Part shown: in pieces, positions 37,496-45,821 of the stretch
Layout: the number at the start of each line of letters is the position of its first letter
How positions within the stretch are numbered: the first letter of the stretch is position 1
NCBI RefSeq assembly: GCF_000166055.1
Contig: NC_014664.1
Span: forward strand, 496,001 to 560,000
DNA length: 64,000 bases
Direction of reading: 5' to 3'
DNA from: Rhodomicrobium vannielii ATCC 17100
GTDB lineage: Bacteria; Pseudomonadota; Alphaproteobacteria; Rhizobiales; Rhodomicrobiaceae
Translations under genes and position numbers: made by a program
Notes under the pieces: generated by a model
What the model was told of the DNA's origin: nothing
The model's input: the letters and a program-made list of their open reading frames with translations, nothing else
Database searches by the model: none

Positions 37496-37972
37496 ATGGG
37501 AAAGAAACTCAACGAACTCGCCGGTGAAGGCAGCGATACCCACCTCGTTCAAACGATCCGTGATTCCGCGTCGAACATCTGGCTAGCGGGCCTCGGTGCC
37601 TTTGCCAAGGCGCAGGAAGAAGGCGGCAAACTTTTCGAAGCGCTCGTGAAGGAAGGCGAGGCGGTGCAGAACCGCACGTCGAAGCAGGCGCAGGAAGCCA
37701 TCTCCGACGTGAAGACGAAGGCGACCGGCACTTGGGACAAGCTCGAACAGGTGTTCGTCGACCGCGTCGCTCGCGCGCTTCACAGCCTCGACGTTCCGAC
37801 GAAGAACGACATCGACGCGCTCTCGAAGCGGGTGCACGAACTCACGAAGGTGGCTGAAAAGCTCTCGGCGAAACTCGACGAGGAGGCGGAAAGCAGCGGC
37901 AAGACGAAAACCGTCGCCGAGGATGCTGAGAAGTCGGCCACCAAAAAGGCATCGACGCGCGCGCATTCTTGA
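37496..37972 (+). CDS. Phasin-family granule-associated protein
   Basis: 158 aa from MGKKLNELAGEGSD with a GGGAGG ribosome binding site. The segment SASNIWLAGLGAFAKAQEEGGKLFEALVKEGEAVQ is the classic poly(3-hydroxyalkanoate) granule-associated (PhaF/PhaI) phasin domain. It is followed by long amphipathic helices and a lysine/alanine-rich C-terminal tail (SATKKASTRAHS) like those that bind DNA in PhaF. Phasins coat storage granules; here neutral lipid granules are as possible as PHA. It is the first gene of a rightward group with the patatin lipase 6 bases downstream. Confidence 0.88.
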   Translation: MGKKLNELAGEGSDTHLVQTIRDSASNIWLAGLGAFAKAQEEGGKLFEALVKEGEAVQNRTSKQAQEAISDVKTKATGTWDKLEQVFVDRVARALHSLDVPTKNDIDALSKRVHELTKVAEKLSAKLDEEAESSGKTKTVAEDAEKSATKKASTRAHS

Positions 37973-37978
37973 TGCGCC

Positions 37979-39199
37979 ATGGTCGGTAGAACTCGAAACG
38001 TCCGCGCCGAGCCGCTGCGGACGGGGGTGGCGCTTGCGGGCGGAGGCCCTCTCGGCGGCATTTATGAAGTCGGTGCGCTCATAGCGCTCGACGAGGCGCT
38101 CTGCGGCCTGCGCCTCACCGAGTGCGACGTGTATGTCGGGGTCAGCGCGGGCGCATTCTTCGCGGCCGGGCTGGCGAACGGCATGACGCCGCGCGAGATG
38201 CACGAGCTTTTCATCGAGACGGATCGGGCCGACGACCCTTTCGAGCCCGAAGTGCTCATGAAACCGGCGTTCGGCGAGTATGCAAAGCGCATCGCGATGC
38301 TCCCGCCGCTTTTCGCATCGGCGATCGCGAATTACGTGCGCGGCCCGAACCGGCGCAGCGTGCTCGAGTCGTTTCTTCGGCTTTCGCAGGCGTTGCCGGG
38401 CGGGCTTTTCGACAGCAAACCCATCCGCGATTACCTGCAAAGGCTCGCGGCCGCTCCAGGCCACACGGACGACTTCCGCGATCTGAAGCGCAAGCTTTAT
38501 ATCGTCGCCACCGATCTCGACCGCTCCGAACTCGTTACCTTCGGCGCGGAGGGGTTCGATCACGTGCGCATTTCGAGCGCCGTGGAGGCGAGCGCCGCGC
38601 TGCCGGGGTTCTTTCCGCCGGTCCTGATCGATGGCCGCTATTACGTCGATGGCGCGTTGCAAAAGACGCTGCACGCCTCAGCCGCGCTCAGGGATGGGGT
38701 GCGCCTCCTGTTCGCGATCAATCCGCTCGTGCCGTTCAAGGCCGACGATCCGCACCCGGACGTCGATATCAAGAGTCTCGCGGAGGGCGGCTTCGTCACC
38801 GTCATGTCGCAGACCATCCGCTCGCTGATCTATTCGCGCATGAAGGTCGGCATGGACCGCTACCGGCATGAGTATCCCGAAGCCGACATTGTGCTGTTCG
38901 AGCCGCGCCGCGACGATGCGATGATCTTCTTCACCAACGTCTTCAGCTATGCGGACCGGCGGCGACTGTGCGAGCACGCCTATCAGCAAACCCGCGCCGA
39001 TCTTCGCGCCCGCGCCTCCAGGTTGAAGCCGATCCTCGCAAGGCATGGTCTTTCGCTGAACGAGGCGGTGCTACGCGACACGAGCCTCACGCTTCTGCCG
39101 CCGGAGGACAGCAGCAGACGCCTCGGCACGGCCTTGCAGGAATTGTCCGACGCGCTGGCGAGGCTGGAACCCGCGCTGCGCGCCGCGGATGGGCCTTAG
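37979..39199 (+). CDS. Patatin-like phospholipase/lipase
   Basis: 406 aa. The oxyanion glycine-rich loop is GVALAGGGPLGGIYEVG, the nucleophile is Ser56 in GVSAG, and the catalytic Asp224 is in YVDGALQ, so the Ser-Asp dyad is intact. It is expected to hydrolyse acyl esters in neutral lipids or phospholipids. No signal peptide is present. Its position directly after a phasin and opposite an acyl-CoA reductase suggests turnover of granule lipid. A C-terminal extension (residues about 330-406) rich in arginine is not conserved. Confidence 0.9.
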   Translation: MVGRTRNVRAEPLRTGVALAGGGPLGGIYEVGALIALDEALCGLRLTECDVYVGVSAGAFFAAGLANGMTPREMHELFIETDRADDPFEPEVLMKPAFGEYAKRIAMLPPLFASAIANYVRGPNRRSVLESFLRLSQALPGGLFDSKPIRDYLQRLAAAPGHTDDFRDLKRKLYIVATDLDRSELVTFGAEGFDHVRISSAVEASAALPGFFPPVLIDGRYYVDGALQKTLHASAALRDGVRLLFAINPLVPFKADDPHPDVDIKSLAEGGFVTVMSQTIRSLIYSRMKVGMDRYRHEYPEADIVLFEPRRDDAMIFFTNVFSYADRRRLCEHAYQQTRADLRARASRLKPILARHGLSLNEAVLRDTSLTLLPPEDSSRRLGTALQELSDALARLEPALRAADGP

Positions 39200-39211
39200 G
39201 GGCGGCCCGCG

Positions 39212-39910
39212 ATGGAGCACAAGCCGAAACGCCAGACGCGCGCGCGCATCCGCAACGCCGCGCTTCTGCTTTTCAACCGCTTCGGCGAACCGAACGTGAC
39301 ACTATCCGCCATCGCCGCCGACGTCGGCATCAGTCATGGCAATCTGCACTATCACTATCCGTCGAAGGACAGGATCGTCGACGAGTTGGTGCAGGATTTT
39401 CTCGTCGAGATCGAAGCAACATTCGCGCTGCCGGGTGGCCGCACTGTAGAGGCGGACGACCTCTGGCTTTTCCTGCATCTCACCTTCGAGACGATTCTCC
39501 GGCACCGCTTCCTTTATCGCGACCTTATCGAGCTCCTGTCTCGTCACCGCCTCATCGAAAAGCAGATCCGTCGCGTGATCGAGGAGCAGACGCGCACGGC
39601 GGAAGCGCTGCTCAGCGGCCTGGCGGCGACTGGCGCGCTCGTCGTCGATGCCGCCGAGACGCGTGCGCTGGCTGAGCGTATGGCTTTCGTCGCGACGTGG
39701 TGGCTGTGTCACGCCTTCGTTCTCAACCCGCGCGCCGAGCCGGATGGCGACACTCTTGCGAGGGGTGTCGCGCGGTGTCTTTCGCTCGCCGCTCCATATT
39801 TGCGCGAAGAGGAGCGCGCTCATTTCGACAAGCTTTCAGGGCACTATATAAAAAAGGGAGGAAACAAAAATGATGGCGAAGAAAACAAAGTGGAAGCGGT
39901 ACGAAGGTGA
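39212..39910 (+). CDS. TetR/AcrR-family transcriptional regulator
   Basis: 232 aa. The N-terminal DNA-binding domain is RARIRNAALLLFNRFGEPNVTLSAIAADVGISHGNLHYHYPSKDRI, the canonical TetR helix-turn-helix. The ligand domain is helical, with a C-terminal basic tail that overlaps the next gene by 41 bases. It follows the patatin gene by 12 bases and probably regulates this lipid gene group, perhaps through a palindrome in the reductase-phasin gap. The ligand is unknown, although acyl-CoA is common for such regulators. Confidence 0.92.
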   Translation: MEHKPKRQTRARIRNAALLLFNRFGEPNVTLSAIAADVGISHGNLHYHYPSKDRIVDELVQDFLVEIEATFALPGGRTVEADDLWLFLHLTFETILRHRFLYRDLIELLSRHRLIEKQIRRVIEEQTRTAEALLSGLAATGALVVDAAETRALAERMAFVATWWLCHAFVLNPRAEPDGDTLARGVARCLSLAAPYLREEERAHFDKLSGHYIKKGGNKNDGEENKVEAVRR

Positions 39911-40709
39911 AACCTTCGAGTATTCCAGTCAGTTGCTGAAAAAGAACTGGGCGTGGCTGCATCGCGGCGACCGCGAGCCGTTCCCGGATGCGGCTTTCGT
40001 GAAGGCCCATGCCGCACTCGCGCCGGACGCAGACGCGGGCGACACGGCGGCGATCCTTCAGGATGCGTGGCGGGCGTATCATCGCGGCGATTTCGAGGAC
40101 GCGTTCCTGCTCGGCGGGTCGCTCGGTCTCATCGGCGCGAACGTCGCGAACAAGGCGGTGAACATTCAGGCCACCTATCTCGAACACGACCACGATGCGA
40201 AGCTCGCGCTGTTTCTCGATGTCGTCCACCGTGCCGAGAATCTTCAGAAGGCCGCGCCGGACCTCGCCAACGGCTGGTATCTCTACGCGCAGGCGCTCGG
40301 CCGCTACAGTCAGGGCATCTCGGTGGCGAAGGCGCTGGCGGAAGGCCATGGCGGCAAGATCAAGGCAGCGCTCGAACGCGCCCTTGAGATCGAGCCGAAG
40401 CACGCGGATGCGCATATCGCGCTGGGCGCCTTTCATGCGAACGTCGTGAACAAGGTCGGCGGCATGGCGGCGCGCCTCACCTTCGGCGCGACCAAGGACG
40501 CCGCGCTTGAGCATTACGAGGCCGCGCTGAAGCTCGCGCCCGACTACGCCGTCGCGCATATCGAGTGTGCGAACGGGCTCGCGATGCTGTTCGGCAAGGC
40601 GAAGCTCGGCGAGGCGACGCAGCATTACGAGCAGGCGGCGGGCTTTGCGCCGGTGGATGCGATGGAGTGGCTCGACGTGGAACTCGCGAAAGCGGAGGTC
40701 GCGGACTGA
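39870..40709 (+). CDS. TPR-repeat protein
   Basis: 279 aa, with a GGGAGG ribosome binding site inside the end of the regulator gene. At least two tetratricopeptide-like units are visible: AHIALGAFHANVVNKVGG around residue 185, and AALEHYEAALKLAPDYAVAHIECANGLAMLFGKAKLGEATQHYEQAAGFAP. The N-terminal part (YEGETFEYSSQLLKKNWAWLHRGD) is not recognised. It is the last gene of the phasin-lipase-TetR group, so a lipid-related role is possible. It is followed by a GC-rich tandem repeat. Confidence 0.7.
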   Translation: MMAKKTKWKRYEGETFEYSSQLLKKNWAWLHRGDREPFPDAAFVKAHAALAPDADAGDTAAILQDAWRAYHRGDFEDAFLLGGSLGLIGANVANKAVNIQATYLEHDHDAKLALFLDVVHRAENLQKAAPDLANGWYLYAQALGRYSQGISVAKALAEGHGGKIKAALERALEIEPKHADAHIALGAFHANVVNKVGGMAARLTFGATKDAALEHYEAALKLAPDYAVAHIECANGLAMLFGKAKLGEATQHYEQAAGFAPVDAMEWLDVELAKAEVAD

Positions 40710-40732
40710 GTCGCGAGGGCGGCGCGGCTCTC

Positions 40733-40843
40733 TTGTCGGCTGCGCCGCCTCCCTTCGCGTGGGAGCCGTTCCCCTGTGGGCGACGCCGCTTCCTTGTGGG
40801 CTGCGCCGCTTCCCCCTGTGGGCTGCGCCGCTTGCCACATGAC
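40733..40843. repeat. GC-rich imperfect tandem repeat
   Basis: Four to five units of about 20-33 bp share TGTGGGCTGCGCCGCTT (variants TGTCGGCTGCGCCGCCT, TGTGGGCGACGCCGCTT). They fill the gap between the TPR gene and lpxB and may be a terminator-like or degenerate minisatellite sequence. Confidence 0.7.
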
Positions 40844-40891
40844 AGCCCGAAATCACCGCCATAGGGTGACGCCAAGCTGACCGGAGGACTC

Positions 40892-42085
40892 ATGGCTGAG
40901 GCAAGGCGCATCTTTATCGTCGCGGGCGAGCACTCGGGCGACGTGCTGGGCGCGAAGCTCATGGAAGCGCTGAAGGCGCAGGCGGGCGAAGGCGCGTTCG
41001 AGTTCGCAGGCGTCGGCGGCGACAAGATGCACGAAGCGGGGCTCGCCTCGATCTTTCCGATGTCGGATGTCGCCGTGATGGGACCGGCCGCGATCCTCGC
41101 GCGATTGCCGAAGCTCGTGCGGCGCGTCTGGCGCGCGGTGGACGCGGCGCTCGCCTATAATCCGCATGCCGTCATCATCGTCGACAGCCCGGAATTCACC
41201 CATCCTATCGCGAAGCGCATTCGCCGTCAGCGGCCGGACATTCCGATCGTGGATTATGTCAGTCCGAGCGTGTGGGCGTGGCGGCCGGGGCGCGCGAAGA
41301 AGATGCGGCCCTATGTGGATCGTCTGCTGGCGCTGCTGCCGTTCGAGCCTGCCGCGCATGAGAGGCTCGGCGGCCCGCCATGCAGCTATGTCGGCCATCC
41401 GCTGATCGAGCGCGCCCCGTGGATCGACAGCCTCGATACGTCGAGGTTTCGCGCGCGGCTCGGCATCGCGCCGGGTCGCCCCGTGCTGCTCGTCCTGCCC
41501 GGCAGTCGCACATCCGAGGTGTCGCGCCTGATGCAGCCGTTCGGCGAGACGGTGCTGGCGCTCGGCCAGAAGATCGGGCCGTTCTCGATGCTGCTGCCTG
41601 CGGTGCCGCATGTCCGCGGCATGATCGAGAAAGCCATCGCGGACTGGCCGAACAAGCCGCACCTGCTCGAAGGCGACGAGGACAAGTTCACCGCGTTCCG
41701 GCTTGCGGATGCGGCTCTCGCGGCGTCCGGCACGGTGACGCTCGAACTCGGCGTTGCGGGCACGCCGATGGTGGTCGCCTATCGCGTCGATCCTTTCGCC
41801 GCGCGGCTCCGCTTCCTGCTCAAGGTTCATTCGGTGGTGCTGGCGAACCTCGTACTCGGCGAAAATGCGTTTCCCGAGCTTCTTCAGGAGGATTGCACGG
41901 CGCTGAAACTTGCCGACGCGCTCGCGCCGCTGCTCAGCGGCGACACGCCGGAGCGGCAGGCGCAGCTTGCTGCGCTGGCTAAGATCCGCGAGCGGATGTT
42001 CCTGGCGCAAGGCACGCCGAGCGCGAAAGCGGCCGAGGTAGTGCTTTCCGTGCTCGACGGCGCACCCGCCCGCGCTGCCGCGTGA
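40892..42085 (+). CDS. lpxB: Lipid-A-disaccharide synthase
   Basis: 397 aa from MAEARRIFIVAGEHSGDVLG, with a CCGGAGG ribosome binding site. Motifs include AGEHSGDVLGAKLM, FAGVGGDKMHEAG, IVDSPEFTHPIAKRIR, DYVSPSVWAWRPGRAKKM, YVGHPLIE and VLPGSRTSEVSRLM. LpxB joins UDP-2,3-diacylglucosamine and lipid X to make the lipid A disaccharide at the inner membrane. The first three genes of the usual lpx operon are absent here, so lpxB stands apart with a glycosyltransferase downstream. Confidence 0.97.
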   Translation: MAEARRIFIVAGEHSGDVLGAKLMEALKAQAGEGAFEFAGVGGDKMHEAGLASIFPMSDVAVMGPAAILARLPKLVRRVWRAVDAALAYNPHAVIIVDSPEFTHPIAKRIRRQRPDIPIVDYVSPSVWAWRPGRAKKMRPYVDRLLALLPFEPAAHERLGGPPCSYVGHPLIERAPWIDSLDTSRFRARLGIAPGRPVLLVLPGSRTSEVSRLMQPFGETVLALGQKIGPFSMLLPAVPHVRGMIEKAIADWPNKPHLLEGDEDKFTAFRLADAALAASGTVTLELGVAGTPMVVAYRVDPFAARLRFLLKVHSVVLANLVLGENAFPELLQEDCTALKLADALAPLLSGDTPERQAQLAALAKIRERMFLAQGTPSAKAAEVVLSVLDGAPARAAA

Positions 42086-42105
42086 CGCAGAAAGAGGCCG
42101 AACCG

Positions 42106-43167
42106 ATGCGCATTCTCCAGATCATGACGAGCAAGGCCAACGGCGGCGCGGAGACTTACGCCTGCGACGTCATCATGAAACTGCATGAAGCGGGCGTCGA
42201 TCAATGCGTGGTGATGCGCGAGGATCAGAGCCGCTTCGGCGAGTTGAAAGCGGCAGGCGTCCGGCTTGCGCCAGAGGTGCTGCGATTTCCTTTCGCGCCC
42301 GCGCAGCGCTTCCTGATCCGCCGCCTCATCGGGCGCGAGAAGCCCGACGTGGTGCAGACATGGATGCGGCGCGCGGCGAGCCTCGCGTCGAAGGGCGCGC
42401 AGCCGGTGATCGGCTGGTTCGGCGGCTATTACGATCCTGCGCATTTCACGGCCTGCGAGCGCATCGTGGGCGTCACGCGCGATATCCGCGACCACATGGT
42501 GAAGAGCGGCGTCGCGCCGGAACGCGCGCATTACATCCCAACCTTTCCTACGATCACGCCGCTGCCCGCCGCCGATAGAGCCGCGCTCGACACACCCGCC
42601 GATGCGAAGGTGCTGCTCACGCTGTCGCGGTTGCATCAGAAGAAGGGCCTTGACACGTTCCTGCACGCGGTGGCGGGGCTCCCGGGCGTCTATGCGTGGC
42701 TCGCGGGCGACGGGCCACTCGAAGCGGAGTTGAAGGCGCTCGCCGCCGATCTCGGGCTGACGGATCGCGTGCGCTTCCTCGGCTGGCGAACGGACCGCTC
42801 GGCGCTGCTCCGCGCGGCGGATGTCTGCGTGCTGCCTTCGCGCTACGAGCCGTTCGGCAATGTCATCCTTGAAGCCTGGGCCGCGAAGACTCCCTTCGTC
42901 GCGGCGAAAAGCGCCGGTCCCGCCGCGCATGTGGCGGACGGCATCAACGGTTTGCTCGTGCCCATCGACGATGCGGAGGCGCTGCGCGCGGCGCTCGCCC
43001 GCGTGCTGGGGGACGACGCGCTTTCGGCGGCGCTCGTCGCTAACGGCTATGAGACCTACGAGCGCGATTTCACGCCCGACGCCGTGACGGCGCAATGGCT
43101 CGCGTTTTACGATGCGGTGCTCGCGAGGGATACGGCGGCGCTGACGCGATTGAGCGCCGCTGCCTGA
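42106..43167 (+). CDS. Glycosyltransferase family 4 protein downstream of lpxB
   Basis: 353 aa from MRILQIMTSKANGGAE; a GTG at 42082 overlapping the lpxB stop is the alternative start. The GT-B fold shows KANGGAETYACDVIMKL at the N-terminus, and the donor domain LLTLSRLHQKKGLDTFLHAV, LAGDGPLEAELKALA, PSRYEPFGNVILEAWAAKTPFVAA and DGINGLLVP. The position 20 bases after lpxB suggests it adds a sugar to lipid A or the core oligosaccharide; that is inferred from context. The hairpin 43176-43192 follows. Confidence 0.88.
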   Translation: MRILQIMTSKANGGAETYACDVIMKLHEAGVDQCVVMREDQSRFGELKAAGVRLAPEVLRFPFAPAQRFLIRRLIGREKPDVVQTWMRRAASLASKGAQPVIGWFGGYYDPAHFTACERIVGVTRDIRDHMVKSGVAPERAHYIPTFPTITPLPAADRAALDTPADAKVLLTLSRLHQKKGLDTFLHAVAGLPGVYAWLAGDGPLEAELKALAADLGLTDRVRFLGWRTDRSALLRAADVCVLPSRYEPFGNVILEAWAAKTPFVAAKSAGPAAHVADGINGLLVPIDDAEALRAALARVLGDDALSAALVANGYETYERDFTPDAVTAQWLAFYDAVLARDTAALTRLSAAA

Positions 43168-43175
43168 AGATGACC

Positions 43176-43192
43176 GGCGGTGCCCCACCGCC
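43176..43192. terminator. Hairpin after the lpxB-linked glycosyltransferase
   Basis: The stem GGCGGTG pairs with CACCGCC with a three-base loop. There is no U-tract on the plus strand, so termination is uncertain. Confidence 0.35.
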
Positions 43193-43241
43193 TGTCCCGC
43201 CGTCCAAAAAAACCTGATAAATCAATGCCAAGAAAGCGCTT

Positions 43242-43316
43242 TGGTGCGCGCGGAGAGGATCGAACTCCCGACCGTCCCGGTGTAAACGGGATGCTCTACC
43301 GCTGAGCTACACGCGC
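43242..43316 (-). tRNA. tRNA-Val(TAC)
   Basis: 75 nucleotides with the 3' CCA encoded. The acceptor stem GCGCGTG pairs with CGCGCGC. The D-arm contains TAGCTCAGCGGTAGAGC, the anticodon loop TTTACAC gives anticodon TAC for valine, and the T-arm holds GGAGTTCGATCCTCT. It lies between the glycosyltransferase and mntH, on the strand opposite the lpxB genes. Confidence 0.95.
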
Positions 43317-43420
43317 GGAAAGCGCAAGCGCGCCCCGGCGGGGACGCGCCGCACGCCTATAGACAACGGAGGGGCCGGGATTCGTCAAGCCTTTCTTCCG
43401 TAGGGGGCACGAAACCGCAT

Positions 43421-44725
43421 TCAACCTCCGAAAGCGGTGTGGTAAAGCAGCACCGCGTTCAGCACGAGGATCACGGCAGCGCCAACAAGCGCCGCGATCT
43501 TCGTCAGGCGGCCATTGGCGAAACGGCCCATCAGCGCGCGGTCGCTCGACAGCACAATGAGCGCGATCATGGGGAAGGGGAGCGCGAGGCTCAGCACCAC
43601 CTGGCTCATAACGAGCGCTTGGGTCGCGCCGACGCCCATGGCGACGATGGCGAACGCGGGGACCATGGTCACGAGGCGGCGCAGCCAGATCGGGATGCGG
43701 CGGCGGAAAAAGCCCTGCATGATGACCTGTCCGGCCATCGTGCCGACGACCGAGCTTGAGACGCCGGAAGCGAGCAGCGAGATGAGGAACGCGGTTGCCG
43801 CCGCGCCGCCGAGGAGCGGCGTCAGCATGTGATAGGCGGTCTCGATCTCGGCGACTTCAGGGTTGCCCGCGTTGAAGGCCGCCGCCGCCATGATCACCAT
43901 CGCCATGTTCACGACGCCGGCGAGAGCGAGGGCGATGATGACTTCACGGTTGGAGAAGCGCAGCACGCGTTCGCGCTCGGCGTCGGAGTTGAGCACGCCT
44001 CGCGACTGCGTCAGGGCGGAGTGCAGGTAGATCGCATGTGGCATGACGGTCGCGCCGACGATACCGACCGCAATCAAGAGCGCGTCCGCGTCCGCGATCT
44101 GCGGCGTGACGAGCCCTGCCATCGCGCCGCCCCAGTTCACCGGCGCGATGAACAATTCGACCACGTAGCAGACGCCGATCACGGCGACGAAGAGGCCGAC
44201 GACAAGTTCGATGCGCCGGAATCGTTCCCCGTTGAACATCAGGATGCCGTAGGTGATCACGGCGGTAGCGGCCATGCCGGTGAGGAGCGACATGCCGAAC
44301 AGCAGCGAGAAGCCGATCGCGCCGCCAAGGAACTCGGCGAGGTCGGTCGCAATGGCGGCGATTTCGCTCACGATCCACATGACAAGGGCGAGCGGCCACG
44401 GAAAGCGTTCGCGCGCTAGTTCGGCGAGATTGCGGCCGGTGACGATGCCGAGCTTTGCGGACAGCGCCTGAAACAGCATCGCGATGAGGTTGGCCGAGAG
44501 CACCACCCACAGGAGCGTGTAGCCGTATTTCGCGCCCGCCTGGATGTTGGTCGCGAAGTTGCCGGGATCGATATAGGCGATGGAGGCCACGACAGCGGGG
44601 CCAGTGAACATCCATCCGGTGACGATCCTGCCGCGCCTTCCCGCGATGGCGTCCCGCAACGCCGCATGCGACATGCCGCCAGCGGCGGGGACGTTATCAA
44701 CGGGAAAAGACGCGTCGGAAGCCAT
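43421..44725 (-). CDS. mntH: Manganese/divalent cation transporter of the NRAMP family
   Basis: 434 aa with about 11 membrane helices. The metal-binding DPGN motif is in IAYIDPGNFATNIQAGA (TM1) and the second signature in GIVGATVMPHAIYLHSALTQ (TM6). NRAMP proteins import Mn(II) or Fe(II) with protons across the inner membrane. The gene is divergent from the MntR-like regulator. A palindrome at 44746-44761 lies about 20 bases before the start and is probably the operator. A GGGAGGTA ribosome binding site precedes the ATG. Confidence 0.95.
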   Translation of the reverse strand: MASDASFPVDNVPAAGGMSHAALRDAIAGRRGRIVTGWMFTGPAVVASIAYIDPGNFATNIQAGAKYGYTLLWVVLSANLIAMLFQALSAKLGIVTGRNLAELARERFPWPLALVMWIVSEIAAIATDLAEFLGGAIGFSLLFGMSLLTGMAATAVITYGILMFNGERFRRIELVVGLFVAVIGVCYVVELFIAPVNWGGAMAGLVTPQIADADALLIAVGIVGATVMPHAIYLHSALTQSRGVLNSDAERERVLRFSNREVIIALALAGVVNMAMVIMAAAAFNAGNPEVAEIETAYHMLTPLLGGAAATAFLISLLASGVSSSVVGTMAGQVIMQGFFRRRIPIWLRRLVTMVPAFAIVAMGVGATQALVMSQVVLSLALPFPMIALIVLSSDRALMGRFANGRLTKIAALVGAAVILVLNAVLLYHTAFGG

Positions 44726-44745
44726 TCATTTACCTCCCTATGAAG

Positions 44746-44761
44746 TATAGCTTATGCTATA
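44746..44761. promoter_or_regulatory. MntR-box-like operator
   Basis: TATAGC-TTAT-GCTATA is a perfect 6-bp inverted repeat with a 4-base spacer, just upstream of mntH. It resembles known Mn-responsive operators of the ATAGC-N4-GCTAT type. Its closeness to the mntH start fits repression by Mn-loaded MntR. Confidence 0.75.
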
Positions 44762-44964
44762 ATAGCCGCGCATCGGGACGCAAGGCTCTTGATCGCTCGC
44801 CGAGAACAATTTCCGGTGAGGCAAAGGGTTCCGCTCTGGCCGCGGCGCACGAACGCGGTAACGGTGCGGTAGAGCCGCGCGTTCGGCTGGGATCGCGTCA
44901 AAGGGATTCCGATTTCGTGCGCACCGTTCTAGGATGACCAGATCCGCATTTTTTGCTCAGCGCC

Positions 44965-45414
44965 ATGACCTCACAGAACACAGACAGCAATTCCCTTATC
45001 GACGCAGATCTCCAGTCCGCGAGCTTTCGTGAGACGCGGCGCGCGCATAGACTTGAGATCGTGGAAGATTACGTCGAGCTGATCGACGATCTGATCGCCG
45101 CGCGGGGCGAAGCGCGACAGGTGGATATTGCCGAGCGCCTCGGTGTTGCGCAACCCACGGTCGCAAAGATGCTGAAGCGGCTTATCGAGGAAGGGTTCGT
45201 GGTTCAGCAGCCTTACCGGGGCGTGTTCCTGACGGCGCTGGGCAAGAACCTCGCCTCGGAAGCGCGCGAGCGGCATCGTGTGGTTGAGGCGTTTCTCCTA
45301 GCGCTCGGCATTTCGCCGGAAACGGCACGCCGCGACGCGGAAGGCATCGAGCATCATGTGAGCGATGAGACGCTTGAGGTGTTTCGTGAGTTCACGGCGC
45401 GGCGGACGCCTTAA
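44965..45414 (+). CDS. mntR: Mn-dependent transcriptional regulator (DtxR/MntR family)
   Basis: 149 aa from the ATG of [16 protein letters not shown]; a TTG upstream is less likely. The winged helix-turn-helix is [40 protein letters not shown]. The metal-binding dimerisation domain has [41 protein letters not shown], which contains the His and Glu residues expected to bind Mn. There is no C-terminal SH3-like domain, as usual for MntR. Divergence from mntH and the palindrome between them support autonomous control of manganese uptake. Confidence 0.93.
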   Translation: MTSQNTDSNSLIDADLQSASFRETRRAHRLEIVEDYVELIDDLIAARGEARQVDIAERLGVAQPTVAKMLKRLIEEGFVVQQPYRGVFLTALGKNLASEARERHRVVEAFLLALGISPETARRDAEGIEHHVSDETLEVFREFTARRTP

Positions 45415-45821
45415 ACGCTTGTTTTACATCTGCGAAGACTGAGACGGAGGTGGCTCGCACCTCCCTCATCCGGCATCCAACCGGGTCGCGAGTGACACAC
45501 GCTCGCCCTCGTGCGCGCCAAGGGCGCGCAGCGATACCCGGAATACCTGCGTCTTGAGTTTTTAGAGCCGGTCTAATCTTGCATTTGATGGCGCAACCTC
45601 CAGCATAAATTAAATCAATGTCAAGCTGCGACTTATTTAGAACTAAGGCATAACTGAGACAGAGATGGCTCACGCAGAGGTTGTGCGGGCTATTTCCTTG
45701 GGGATTTTTATCTCCATTATAGCGCAGGTGTTTCATCTCGCTTGAATGAAAACCTGAAACCATTAAAGTGCCTTTTGAAGTTTTTTACAAAGTTTCTGCA
45801 AATCGTAACGAGCGCTTACGC
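45415..45821. other. Intergenic region with a direct repeat
   Basis: About 400 bases without a gene. A 23-bp motif beginning ACTGAGACGGAGGTGGCT at 45438 recurs at 45653 as ACTGAGACAGAGATGGCT, with four differences in all. The second half is AT-rich and probably carries the promoter of the PHP gene. Confidence 0.5.

Noticed and set aside
40733-40843. CRISPR array
   Set aside because: The units are adjacent or irregularly spaced, GC-rich and without unique spacers of constant length; no cas genes are present.
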